From: Apostichopus japonicus
Taxonomy: Eukaryota; Echinodermata; Holothuroidea; Aspidochirotida; Stichopodidae
DNA length: 64,000 bases
Assembly: GCF_037975245.1 (NCBI RefSeq)
Contig: NC_092572.1
Location: 34,496,866 to 34,560,865, forward strand
Direction: 5' to 3'
Position numbers and translations under genes: made by a program. Under the pieces are notes generated by a model that was not told the DNA's origin, did no database searches, and was given only the letters and a program-made list of their open reading frames with translations. Positions 23,791 through 35,935 of the stretch are shown piece by piece. Every line of letters begins with the position of its first letter. Position 1 is the stretch's first letter.

Positions 23791-25984
23791 CATGAGCTGC
23801 AGGCACAAGTTTTAAAATTATCAAGATTAGAAAACAATGGCCAACTCCCATATTCATACCTTAATTGCTCTGTTACTAAGATTAAAAAAAAATGTTAAAA
23901 CTTGAGGCAGTTTTCAATGAAGGAGGAGGCAATAATATATGATGTGGATGGAAACTGCATAGAAAGATATTTTTTCACAAGTACCATATTGGTAACACTT
24001 GTTATCGCTCTTCCATAGGCTACATGACTGTATGTATGGCATCTAAAATGGTATCCTTTATTTATGTTCATTTAAGCCCCAGTTCAAACCTCTACACATC
24101 CATGTTGACCATATTTATACCTTTGACAAATTATTTTTTACCTTATAAAAAGGCATTTAAAGAAGAGGGACTGAGTTTCTGTCCTGTTTTATTGAGACTT
24201 TGGATCCTAATTGTACCCCACTTTTTCACATAGGTTCACTTGAAAAGCCAGCAACATCGGAACACAGATTTAAAATGCATTTTAATCTTATTTATGTTAA
24301 AGCCAGTTTACGGTTGAAGTTATTACATAATCGGAGTTAACTGATGTCTTTCATGGAACCATTTAGGATCAAGGATTCACTTCAAAACACAACAACTTGA
24401 GACCTAACATGTGTTAGGTATACTGAGCTCTACCATGTCAGATCTAAGGAAGTGGTAGAGCATCTATGAATGGGTGACCAATCTCAGCAATGCAATTCAT
24501 AGGTGTCAAGGGGGAGTGGGGTGGTCACCCACAAAACAATATAATCGTGTTGAAACCATCATTTTACCCCCCCCCCCATGAAAAAGTATCAATAGACCCC
24601 CCAAAAAAAGTTGCAGTTGAAATCAACTCAAATATGTCACCCTATCTCTTATCAGGAGTTGAGAAAATGCCATAATTATTCCAAAATAGTTAGGAAAATT
24701 TGACCCAAATATAGTGAATTTATTGTCAGAATTAATAAAGTCCACAAGAAATTGGGAATTTGTTGACAATAAACATACTTTAAACTGTATGCCAAACATT
24801 TTCCAGTAGGTTCTCCAGCCAGACCAAATATTTGGAGATGGGGGGCATTTGGGGGTCGAGTCTGATGAGCATTCCCATCATTTAACATGTCTGGCAGCAG
24901 CCATTCATGATGCCTGGGACTATGCCAAACCAAAGTTTCCATTGTTTGTTAAAGATCTTCACCTCCTTGGTCATTTCAGTAAATGAAAAGAAAGTTAGAT
25001 TTTATACTTGTTGCAGCCTATATTTTTCGCTAATTCTTGTACTTAATTATAAGGTGTATTTTTATTGGGACTTGGTTAGACTTTCGTCGTCATAAGACCC
25101 TCACCGGACATTAATAACTGTTGAGTCGATCGTGTTGATCTAGTATTTAAGTGTTTATATCAATCAAAAACTGGATTGGTTTGTTAATATCAATGGCGTC
25201 ATTAACAAATTAATCTCTAAATGAGGAAATTGAATTCTTTCCATGTAGATACCAAATTTTTAATAAACCTGTTTTGTAAGGGGGTGGCATTATTGCCTAA
25301 TTTGCAGGGGAGGCAATCCTACAATTACTGGAAAGGAGTGTATTAATTAATGTATTTATAGGAGGGCGGGATGAGTTATTGGTGAGGTGCAGGAGGAGGT
25401 GAACTATGTTTACCAATGCCTTGTATGTAGCAAGCTGCAGGGAGTCCCCCCTGCATGTCCAGCTTATGAGACAAGCAATCCCGCCCAGTAGTAGGCTCAT
25501 ACAGCCTCCTTCTGTTACTAAAACCCCCACTATCCTTTATCTTTCATTCCTCAGCCTATTAAAACTCATAATATTAAAATTAAACGTTAGGTTTTCTTTC
25601 TTACCTTTTCTGTACAGCCTGCTAGGCAGGGTCAAGGGAAATGTAACATTTGGGTTGAAATGTACAGAACTTGGTCAAATGTGGTATGGCTAAGATAGTT
25701 AAGATAGTTAATGAATTATATTTTACCACTGTGCTTGCATAACAAAAATATAATAATAATATACTAATTTAATAAAAAGTTATAGACATATATAATACAT
25801 GCCAATTTCACTTATGTTGTGCCCCACATTATTGAATTATAGGGATATTTTTAAAACCAGATTTTTCCTAGTACACAATCTATATACAATATCTGTCATG
25901 GTCATTACTATGCGTACCACAGGAATAATTCCCCTTCAATGTTTATAACTTGACAATTAGCAGTAATTGCTAATTACCTGATTT
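23791..25984. other. no gene seen; AT-rich
   Basis: AT-rich sequence with C runs near 24567-24600. A GC-richer patch at 25400-25515 (TGCAGGGAGTCCCCCCTGC, CATGTCCAGCTTATGAG) is not recognisable as coding or as an element. Confidence 0.5.
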
Positions 25985-26887
25985 GACCCTCCGTTACATG
26001 TCCCTCCGTTACCCAAAAAATACATTTTTTTATATTATTTCCTAGTCATTAAATGTTGGGAAAATTTCATAATTTGTATAAAACACTTTCTTAGAATTAA
26101 CCAGTCAAGAAATGTTAAACCATGGATTTAGCTAATTTTTATGCTAGAGTAAAGAACAAGTGAACTAGTGTCCCTCCGTACCAGTAACAGAGGGACAGTT
26201 GTTTACCACATGCTCTTGTGCACAGATTCCTGGGAGTTAACTTGCTACTTAATTGTTGTGTTCTTTGAATAGATTCCTTGACTTCCTGTTTATGTGAAGA
26301 GAACGATAGCTTGCATAAAATGATTCCTCAGAATGTGAAGTCAGTAGGCATCTTGGCAAGAAACAGAAACAAATTTGTGCACATGGTACAGTGCAGTACC
26401 TGTGAACTGTCTACTGTAAATACACGTGATTAATTGACTTGTTTCGAACTGTACAAGCCCCCCCCCCCCCCCCACAGTTTCTCATAATGCAGTTAGAGAG
26501 TGTTAAATGATGAAAAGTGCTCAGCTTAAATTTGTCCTTTAAACCAATTTCTTATTATTTTTTACTTTTTTCTTAAATCTTTTAGTAACCACATATGCTA
26601 ATGGTTTGGTGAATAAAGCTATTGGTTTAATACTCTTATCCTTGTTTCGTAAGTAATATAACTGTTAGTCTAATAGCAATGAAAATATTGAATCTATAGC
26701 AGCAAAACAGGCAAAAGACTACACTAAACAGCACCGAATATTTTGTGACCCTTCGTTACCATCAGAATTGTCCCTCCATTACTGTAGAAGATCATATGTA
26801 GATTTGACAGTTGATGCCTGTTCATCTAATTTTCCCTTGGTATATGTGAAGCAATGCACCAGCCAACACAAGATATCAGTTACATGG

Positions 26888-27290
26888 TCAGTGCACAGTG
26901 GCGAAGCTATAGGTATTGGTCAGGGGGCGAGAATGGTCTGTAGGGGTGCTTGCAACACTATCTAAGCCAGCGCTACCACAGGTTGGCCCGGATCGTACAG
27001 AAATGTTTTGAGTAAAGATACTCCCTAGATCGCCGGAACTGACCCTTCCCAGGGGGCCTTGCTAATTTGCAGATAAACGAAGAATAAATAGGTGTCATCG
27101 CCACCAACAAAATGTCATTTTTTTTTTGTGATTGGTATTTGAGAGCGCAATAAAGTCAATAATCACGAATAAGTAAAAAGTGGTAAAAAGCCGAAAAGGG
27201 CGCCAGCAGTCCAGTTGAGTCCGTCAGGTGGAAGGGGGGGTGGGGATCTGCCCCCTCTGACTGTATGGATGCTCCGCCACTGTCAGTGTA
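26888..27290. mobile_element. small hAT-type element, 387 bp
   Basis: Ends are CAGTGGCGAAGC (26896) and GCTCCGCCACTG (to 27282), inverted with one mismatch over 12 bases. The flanks TCAGTGCA and TCAGTGTA form an 8-bp duplication with one change. Inside are TATCTAAGCCAGCGCTACCA, TTGGCCCGGATCGTAC and AGATCGCCGG, decayed versions of the core shared by the 29674-35160 family. It is non-autonomous. Confidence 0.8.
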
Positions 27291-27443
27291 ACTTAAGAAC
27301 AGTGAATTTGACATCTTCAAAAGAAAGTGTGAAACACATATTCATTTTGTGTCCCTCTGTTACCGTGATGTTTTTCATGCCATATTTTTCCTACAGTAAC
27401 AGCCACAAGAATTAAATATATGGGTATGAAGCAAGTTACTACC

Positions 27444-27943
27444 TGTCTAGACATAGGCGTAGTAGCCTAATTCGATTTGGGGGGCTGTAAAGACTTGCCC
27501 GAAAAATAAAATAAAATAAAATAAAAAATAAAATAAATTTTCGCGCGCTCCGCACGTTCAACATGTTATTGTGCATATCATATGGGCATTCATCGGTTAT
27601 AACATCACATGCCAATAACATACATTCATTTTTCATCTTATTACCTTTCCATATTTGTTAAAATTATTGGGGAATTTGTTACAACAACAATGATCATAAG
27701 AATATAAGTTTAACCATTGAAAAACACATTGCAAAATATGCTTCTTTCAGTAGGTGCCCGAAAAATCCTCAGCATATTGCCGAATTTTCACCCAAAAAAA
27801 TGAAATTACACTGCAAATTATTCTTTTTAGGTAGGTGCCTGAAAATTCTCAGCGTTTTGCCCGAAATTTCACCAAAAATTTTGGTTGGGGGGCTACAGCC
27901 CCCCTTCCCCCCCCCCCCCGCCTCCTACGCCTATGTGTCTAGA
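27444..27943. mobile_element. small hAT-type element (CATAGGCGTA ends), 484 bp, intact
   Basis: Spans 27452-27935 with perfect 8-bp direct repeats TGTCTAGA on both sides (27444-27451, 27936-27943). Ends are inverted: CATAGGCGTAGTAGCC and, from the right, CATAGGCGTAGGAGGC. Inside are TTGCCCGAAAAATAAAATA, GCGCGCTCCGCACG, two GTAGGTGCC-GAAAA phrases and a long C run near the right end. Related copies are at 46221-46545 and, reversed, 52849-53172. No transposase is present. Confidence 0.92.
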
Positions 27944-28131
27944 TAACCACACAAGAAATTGCAAAATAATCACCCAAGCTAATGCAGAGAGAAACAAAGT
28001 GTGTCAGTAATACAGTCAAATGTCCTTCCGTTACCGCTTGACCAGTCAATAAGTAGGCTATTGTCCAACAAATGATCTCTATAGTGTTATTTTGTTTACA
28101 TACAGTACTACTTGGTAGTTGGTTCACAGGG

Positions 28132-28330
28132 ATGTTGCCAGAGCATTATACATAGGGGTGGGGGAAGGGGGGTGTCGGGCAATCTTTACCAACTGAAAAA
28201 TAAAAAAACAGGGATTGCCTGTATCGGGCCCATAAGTGGGGTTAAACTGTTTTTTTAAGCTGACGAGTGAAAGTTTAGGCACAAGTAATCCTTCAAAGTA
28301 GTCCTCCAAACCTTAAGGTTGAGCCCACAT
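28132..28330. mobile_element. possible decayed element with CAGGGATGTTGCC end
   Basis: CAGGGATGTTGCCAGAGCAT followed by ATAGGGGTGGGGG resembles the starts at 48857 (CAGGGATGTAGCCAGGGGG) and 52612 (CAGGGACGTAGCCAAGGCAT). CAGGG ends of this kind are typical of hAT-type families. The right end was not identified. Confidence 0.4.
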
Positions 28331-28849
28331 TTGGACCTACAGTGCAAGGGCCACCTCGTCACTTCCGGTTCCTACCCCTATTATAAGGAAAAATTCCAGT
28401 TATCTGCTGCAAGCTCCGGTATATTACAGTAGGATTCAGTGTTTAATGCTATCAGGGCAGTTCCTGGCATTCATTAGATCACTACTCTGTCAGCAAATAC
28501 TTATTTGTCCAGTTTCTCATGCATATTTACTAATTCTGTGGCATTTTCAATGTAAATTTCCACACAATGTCCATCAGCCTAGTTGGTAATTCGTTAGAAT
28601 TTCAATCAGCCAATGAGCAGGAAGTAAGTATTGCATAACACTATTGAGCACTTGAATCATTATAAAACACAGAAGGGTAAAATCTGTGATCGTTGCAATC
28701 TCCACAGCGCAGTGAAAACCACACTCAGGGAAAACAAACGCAGTATAGGTGTATACAGTACACTTTACTTGAAGGCAACGTTGATAGAACCAGATGCCAG
28801 AGCTTAATAGATGAAATTTGCCCTCTTCAAGAAAAGAATTAAAGCAGGA
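28331..28849. other. no gene seen
   Basis: Unremarkable AT-rich sequence up to the start of the duplicated segment. Confidence 0.5.
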
Positions 28850-29673
28850 GGGCATTTCCATGAAAAAGTGGACATGGGCTCAAAATATAAATTCTGCAAT
28901 CACATCTTGTCATTGGTTAAATGTTGTTGTAAACATATCCAAGTTTGTGGAATCAATATGATACCTTCCTAAATATTGATTTTTTTTGTTGTAGAATTTT
29001 GCATATGAAGTGAAAGGATGCTGTAATGCAAATTTTGTGCACAAATTATTAACAGATTTGTTTTTGTTCTCCTAAGAAATTAAATGGTAATACTCAACTG
29101 ATTTGTTTATTTATTGCTTACATAGTGCACTAACTTCAGATATCACTACCAACCTTTTGAATATATAATCAAAAATAATCAATATTTGCTTTATTCAAAC
29201 CTCTATTAGCTGATGTAACGTGAGTAACCAAAATTAATATTTTTCCCCATACATCAAATACGACACTACTAAAAATCTCATAATTGGATTTGGGTTTCTA
29301 CTCATCACCCCGAAATGTGAAACAAGTAAAGAAATGATTGCACCCCACTATGTTAAGTAGGGTAGGTGATGCAAATGGTAACGTGAGTTACCATGTTACG
29401 TGAGTTATCATACTGTATTATCATGCTTATAATGTAGACAATTATGCTACCAAGGTATAACTTAAGTCAAACTTGAAGCACCAAATGTGGTGAATGAACA
29501 TGGTCATTTCAAGTTTTCTACGGTGTTGTTGAGATATGGACATTAATTCATTCACAATGAATTATGGCTTAAAACTAAATATGTTATTGAAGTTCATTTA
29601 GTTTTTATCAGAGTCAATATTTGAGAACTCCAAATTGAATTGGTGGTTTTCACTGTTTAATAATCATTGTTAA
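28850..29673 (+). repeat. dispersed repeat, copy 2 (matches 320-1163)
   Basis: Near-identical to 320-1163 and carrying the same GTAACGTGAGTTACC motifs (29215-29229, 29377-29392). It stops at ATTGTTAA where the 5.49-kb element enters; the continuation resumes at 35161. Confidence 0.9.
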
Positions 29674-32600
29674 CAGGGGCGGCGATCTGTTTCAAATATT
29701 GGGGGGGGGGGACATTTGCTTGGATGCAGGCAAATTACTATCAAAGCGGAGCACCACCATTGGTTGGCGCGCAGCGTACAAGAAAATTTCTGGTTTTGAT
29801 AGCCCCCCAAATCACCGGAAATGGCGCTTCTCAGGCTTGGAAATGACCAACCAGATGTACACTTTTGCCTGAAAACCAAGTTTTCCTAATAGGTTTTTTT
29901 TTCATTCATAACCTTTTTTTCAAGATTGTCACCAGTCACACATCATGTTCGACCTCATTGCATCTCCTGTGGATCATTGCCTTTGTAGGTAATTCTATGT
30001 AACGCCTCACAATACCCGTCCGCCCCACTTTTCAAGGTTTTAAGCCCATTATTTGTTCAGAATTTGAATAATAAATTCACTTCAAAACATACCCATAATG
30101 TTGCACAAAATTTCATCTATGGAAAACCAATTTAGAAAACCCCCCCTCAACCCCTAATAGACCGGTCAATTGCACGAGTAGAGGGAACTATGATGAAGAA
30201 TGTTGGTCAAGGAATTTTTGAAAATTCAGACACAGTTAAATTATTGGTGTACAAATATTAAAACCTCTTATATATAACTGTTACTATAAAACTTCGATAT
30301 CTTAGAAAATATCAAAACAAAATATGCTCCATGGGGAGGGCAGTCTCCACCCTTCACCCCCCCCCCCTCCCTTGGCTACGCACCTGCAGTTAGAAATCTT
30401 GTAGGAAACAGGCCAAATGGAAACCCAGTGAACCCATATCGATGTGGATCATATATATGATTGTATGTACTTACACTTAGTCTGGGAGCCTGTCCCATAT
30501 GATTTCACCCCATTTAGCCCAGAAGGTTTGACCCCTTAAAGTTACTTAGACCATCTAGGTCATTCACAAAAAAATTGTCAGCTCAACCCCAGTGGTCGGG
30601 TTCGGACCCCAGACCCCCTGAAAAATACCCCCCGGACGGGTTAATTTCACCCCATCAGCTAGCCCATGGACCAAACTTTGTCAGAAGGAAGTAGTATGGC
30701 TGTACATTACAAAAAAGGCAAAACTGACAAAATTCCTGGTTGGGAAGGGGTTGTCAGACCCCCCACTAAGTCACCCCCAGTCGGGTTAATTTCACCCTAT
30801 CTAGCCCATGGACCAAACTTTGTCATAAGGAAGTAGTATGGCTGTACATTACAAAAAAGGCAAAACTGACAAAATTCCCAGTCGGGAAGGGGTGGTCAGA
30901 CCCCCCACTAAGTCACCCCCAGTCGGGTTGATTTCACCCCATCTAGCCCATGGACCAAACTTTGGCAAAAGGAAGTAGTATGGCTGTACATTACAAAAAA
31001 GGCAAAACTGACAAAATTCCCAGTCGGGAAGGGGTTGTCAGACCCCCACTAAGTCACCCCCAGTCGGGTTGATTTCACCCCATCTAGCCCATGGACCAAA
31101 CTTTGTCGAAAGGAAGTAGTATGGCTGTACATTACAAAAAAGGCAAAACTGACAAAATTCCTGGTCGGGAAGGGGTTGTCAGACCCCCAACTAGGTCACC
31201 CCCAGTTGGGTTGATTTCACCCCATCTAGCCCATGGACCAAACTTTTGCAATACCAAACTTTGTCAAAAGGTAGTTGTGTGGATGTACATTACAAAAAGT
31301 GTAAAACTGACAAAATTACCAGTCGGGAAGGGGTTGTCAGACACCCCACTAAGTCACCCCCAGTAGGGTTGATTTCATCCCATCTAGCCCATGGACCAAA
31401 CTTTGTCAAAAGGAAGTAGTATGGATGTACATTACAAAAAGTGTAAAACTGGCAAAATTCCCAGTCGGGAAGGTGTTGTCAGACCCCCACAAAGGTCACC
31501 CTCACCCAACCCCAAAAGGCGGGTTGATTTCACCCCTTCTAGCCCATACACCAAATTTTGTCAAAAGAAGGTAGTATGTCTGTACGTTAAAAAAAAAGGA
31601 ATATCTGACAAAATTGCTGGTCGGGAAGGGGTTATCAGACCCCTACAAAGAGCCCCTACCCAGTGTCTTTTACCCATGAACTGAGATGATAAACATATAA
31701 ACATAATTATTACAAAATATTTAATGATTATATTTATGAGAGGAGATATTCTATGTAATTCAAAAGAGCCTTCAATGTCCATTATGGCTTGCCTTTCTTA
31801 ATTGCTTCATCTTTTTTGGTGACAAGCGGTCCAAAGTTGCTAGGCAAGGAAGTGACTGAAACACAATGATGCTCTTGTTTTTGTTAAGTTTAAAACATTT
31901 TGATTATTTTTTACTATAGCACCTAAGTAAAAATTATGGGTAGGCATCCCTGGCCTAATAAACATACTGATATAGATGAGAATCTTGTGGGAGGAGTTTC
32001 TCCTGCCTTTTGCTGGAAATGTTTTAATTCATAAGACAATACATTGACCCTCTTTGTCTTATGTCTGTATTACTGTACAACCTTGCCCACATCCTGTTAT
32101 GTGACCATAGTTGGTCCTCCACTTTCACCAAATTGCTCTATTCCCATGTTTTATTCATGTAAAAAAATAAGACCTGCTATAGTTAATGGCCTGCAACCCA
32201 GTTATCTGCTTGGTCCCATAATATATGGTGTTACAGCAGAGGTGGAACAAAAAAATATTGGGGACCCTTTGGCATATTAGATATCGTTAATAGGAACATT
32301 CTTCTAATTTCTGAAGCCTTTTCAAATAGTTATAGATATGCCAGGTATATAATTGGTTAATCAAAGAAGTTTATTGGGGGGGGGAGGCTTGACCACTCAA
32401 TTATATTATTGAAGCTGCCCCCCTCCCCTGCTTCAGCTGTTTTTGTGTTACGAATGCATACTTCCCTTGTGCAATTGTTTTCATTTCATTTTTGGCATTT
32501 CCTTAAATATGTATCCTATGGGTTAGATTACTATAGTAGCTCACATTGTACTATTGCAACCAATAATTAAGTACTCATATTGTTTCTTTTTAAACCTACA

Positions 32601-35168
32601 ATTGGTAACATATGCCAGTATAAAGATTATTTGGTTGAAATCAAGGAATATTTACAAAATCTAGAAGTTTAATTTGATTTACATCATAGGTGAAAAGGCA
32701 GTATCCCCCCCCCCAAAAAAAAAAAAAAAAAAAACCAAGAGCATATTTCAACTATTTGATCTGTATTTAGTGTCTGATTTAGGGGGTGTTGTGGCGGGTG
32801 TACCCTTCCCCTTTCAGACCACCCCAAAAAAGTTGTGTTCCAGACAAGAATGCTGGAAAATAAGTGCATTATTCAAATCGTGCAGACACTACTTGTCTGA
32901 AAAATCAGATATCTGGATTTCCCTTTATTTTTATATCTAATAATTTTCACATTTTGAACCCAAATTTGGCAAATCAATCTTGATCGGGGCTTCATAACTG
33001 CGGTTTATCTGTCGAAAATCCTGTAACTGGTAAGCTTTACCTTAGCAATTTGTTTTCAAATCACACTTTACTTAGAATATTTGCAGAAGAGGTGGATTGA
33101 AAAGATGGACACAACAGAATTCTGCAAGTGACCTGATGGTGAACAATGACAGAGACGTACTGTATCATAGGAACTAATCAAAAAGACAATATAGACTTTT
33201 AAGAATAACCATTTGTATTTTAAAACCTTTAAATCGCATTGTGCCCAATAACAGAAGGGCCGTAAAACTGAGTGAGGCCACATTCGCCATGTTTGTTCAA
33301 ATGCAATGTTTGGTGGGGTTCTAGCTGTAACTATTTCCTCTTTTGTGGATGTTTTTTCCTAAATTAAACTGACCCGTTCTTGTTATTATAGTTTTCCATT
33401 TACTGTTTGTCATATTGATGACACAAGTGTGGTAATTGCCAGTCCAAACAACCATGTTGAACAAGCAAACTTATTCTACCAACATGAACTGGGGCTGGTC
33501 CTGTTGAAAGCATGTTTTTATTTTCTACATTTTTCATGCAAAGGAATCTGCTTTACAAGTGTAAAATCTTTTCATATTTAACATTTGTTCCTGGTTCTAC
33601 ATGTATCCATTTCTTGCTTTTACGGTATATATTATGTTACACAAATACAAAAGTGGCCCATGTGACCAGAATGGGTACATCTTTGCTTTCAGACCATTTG
33701 GTAAGTTTTTCCATGTTTTATAATACAATGTCTTGAATACTTTCTTTAAACAAAATTCTGGTCTATAATTAGATTGCGTGAATTGAATTGGCTGGGTGGG
33801 GGCACCTTTTGGGGGGTCTGAAAACCCCTTCCCGACCAGCAATTTTGTCAGATTTTCCTTTATTTTAATGTACAGACATACTAATTCCTTTCGACAAAGT
33901 TAAGTCTGTGGGCTAGGATGGGGTGAAATCAACCCGCCTTTTGGAGTGAGTGAGGGTGACATTTGTTGGGGTCTGACAACACCTCCCCGACTGGGAATTT
34001 TGTCAGTTTTACTTTTTGTAATGTACATCCATACTACTACCTTTTGACAAAGTTTGGTTTTGCCAAAGTTTGGTCCATGGGCTAGATGGGGTGAAATCAA
34101 CCCGACTGGGGGTGACCTAGTGGGGGGTCTGACAACCCCTTCCCGACCAGGAATTTTGTCAGTTTTGCCTTTTTTGTAATGTACAGCCATACTACTTCCT
34201 TCTGACAAGGTTTGGTCCATGGGCTAGATGGGGTGAAATCAACCCGCCTTTTAGGGGGTGGGTCAGGGTAAACTTTGTGGGGGTCTGACATCACCTTCCC
34301 GACCAACAAGTTTGTCAGTTTTTCCATTTTTGTAACATACTACCATGCTACTTCCTTTTGCCAAAGTTTGGTCCATGGGCTAGATGGGGTGAAATCAACC
34401 CGACTGGGGGTGACTTAGTGGGGGGTCTGACAACCCCTTCCCGACCAGGAATTTTGTCAGTTTTGCCTTTTTTGTAATGTACAGCCATACTACTTCCTTC
34501 TGACAAAGTTTGGTCCATGGGCTAGATGGGGTGAAATTAACCCGCCCGGGGGGTCTTTTTCAGGGGGTCTGGGGTCCGAACCCGACCACTGGGGTTGAGC
34601 TGACAATTTTTTTGTGAATGACCTAGATGGTCTAAGTAACTTTAAGGGGTCAAACCTCCTGGGCTAAATGGGGTGAAATCATATGGGACAGGCTCTTGGT
34701 CTAACTCATACACAAGATGCAAACCAAATTTCATTACGGATGCAGTCCGTCTAGCTATTCATTTCGAGAGAAAAAAGTAAAACTACTTTCGGTCATATAC
34801 AGTAACAAATTGTGACACGGTTAGACAGGCGCCTTGTGACGAATTTGCCAAGGGAGGGGCAAAGCTTGTTCCCAAACTTTCTAATTGTAGCGCCACCATA
34901 AGTTGGCGCGAAGCGCAAAAGAAAATTTTGGCCGAAAATGCCCCCCAGATCGCTGGAAATGGCACTTCCAAGGCCTTGTAAGTTGCATCTAAGCATTTTC
35001 TATTTTGAAATTACTTCGATATCATAAAAAAATACAAAACATATGCTTAAAAAAAACTATGCCATCAAATATTGGGGGGGGATATTAGATACTATATCCC
35101 CCACCTAAAATATTGTGGGGACATGTCCCCCCCCCGTCCCCCCCATGATCGCCGCCCATGATTGTTAA
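29666..35168. mobile_element. 5.49-kb hAT-type element with target duplication, carrying a nested foldback
   Basis: The element spans 29674-35160. Flanks are the perfect 8-bp repeat ATTGTTAA (29666-29673, 35161-35168), and the uninterrupted site exists at 1153-1160. Ends are CAGGGGCGGCGATC and, from the right, CATGGGCGGCGATC (13 of 14 identical). The CAGGG terminus and 8-bp duplication fit hAT. Cores with GCGGAGCACCACCATTGG (29754) and GTAGCGCCACCATAAG (about 34888) lie near both ends in the same orientation, so it may be a fusion of two related elements. The middle (30477-34704) is the 142-bp-repeat foldback. No transposase was recognised. Confidence 0.92.
30477..34704. mobile_element. 142-bp-repeat foldback element, copy B (both arms)
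   Basis: Left arm 30477-31645 and right arm 33785-34704 carry the same roughly 142-bp unit in opposite orientation. Outer ends match as an inverted pair: TTAGTCTGGGAGCCTGTCCC on the left, and TTAGACCAAGAGCCTGTCCC from the right. Left arm holds about eight units, right arm about five. The core at 31645-32893 is nearly identical to 13950-15195 in copy A; 32894-33784 is not in copy A. No clear target duplication is seen next to the ends. No transposase frame was found, and open frames in the arms only follow the repeat. Confidence 0.9.
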
Positions 35169-35171
35169 TAT

Positions 35172-35674
35172 TAGTGTTTACAAGGGTCCAAAATCAGGAA
35201 ACGAGTACCCGAGAGCTATTACCCATCGGGTATCTGGGTATCCGGGTACCCGGGGAAAAAATTACCCTTGTGTATCGCGATTTACAAGAAACTACATATT
35301 GGGTGCTATACTAAATGAATTATATTCTCCTCTGACAATGTTTTCATGTCCAAATAGGTGTAAGATAAGGTATGAAACCTTCCTCAACAATTTCTATTTG
35401 CTTTTGTTTCTGTCATTAACTTGTTAATAAATTAACATCACTACTAACATCGCAATGCAGCCGCTACTTATGTTTGCTCTCCCATATAAATATCCAATTT
35501 AGCTCTCAAACAGTTTTAAATACTACTATCTATTATGCAAGCCCAGGGTTTGCACAGTTAGCCACACAATTGCGTGATTCCCACAATATGATCACATTTG
35601 GAATACACGTTTAGTTAAAAACCACTTGCAATTATTATTTTTTAGTTATCCCGTTTATACCCGTGCAAACACTA
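35172..35674. mobile_element. internally deleted copy of the TAGTGTTTACAAGGGT hAT-type element
   Basis: Starts exactly as the element at 1164, follows it to about 35655, then jumps to a right end ACCCGTGCAAACACTA that pairs with the left end. The left flank still has GTTAATAT, but the right flank is TATAAGGA, so the right side has been replaced or recombined. Confidence 0.8.
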
Positions 35675-35675
35675 T

Positions 35676-35935
35676 ATAAGGAGATATTGCCACACTGGCC
35701 CGAGTCCTTAGTACATAAGATGTATGGAGATATTGCTTTGTATTCCCTCCTAATTTCAATTTGATTGAATTGCACTATCGAGGAAAATGCATTTGGATAA
35801 TGGTACTGGGGGAAAGTGGTGTTCTGGGTAGGCCTATAATTAATCCTACCCAGATGTGGCAGGGACTCTCTCTAGGAGGGCATATTGAGGGACACTTTAC
35901 CATTACAGAAGGTATTGTGCCTGAGCGAAAAGAGA
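35676..35935 (+). repeat. duplicated segment (matches 38216-38462)
   Basis: From AGATATTGCCACACTGGCCC through ATTGAATTGCACTATCGAGG, TTCTGGGTAGGCCTATAATT and CTCTCTCTAGGAGGGC, this matches 38216-38462 with few changes. The first part belongs to the minisatellite family at 37235-38020. No coding role is evident. Confidence 0.85.

Larger units (their letters stand above)
25985..28035. repeat. stretch with recurring GTCCCTCCGTTACC motif
   Basis: The phrase or close variants occur at 25987, 26000, 26169 (with an inverted AACAGAGGGAC at 26186-26196), 26746, 26769, 27350 and 28021. The DNA between them is unrelated and AT-rich. Two small hAT-type elements lie inside the stretch (26896-27282 and 27452-27935). 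No gene was found. Confidence 0.6.

Noticed and set aside
11416-34327. Repeated open frames beginning MDQTLSEGSS or ending in GREGVVRPP-like residues
   Set aside because: They follow the 142-bp tandem unit, which shifts frame from unit to unit (142 is not a multiple of 3). No conserved domain is visible.
30469-34712. 8-bp target duplication for the 142-bp-repeat foldback
   Set aside because: The flanks ACTTACAC and CTCATACA do not match well enough; I leave the insertion mechanism of this family open.
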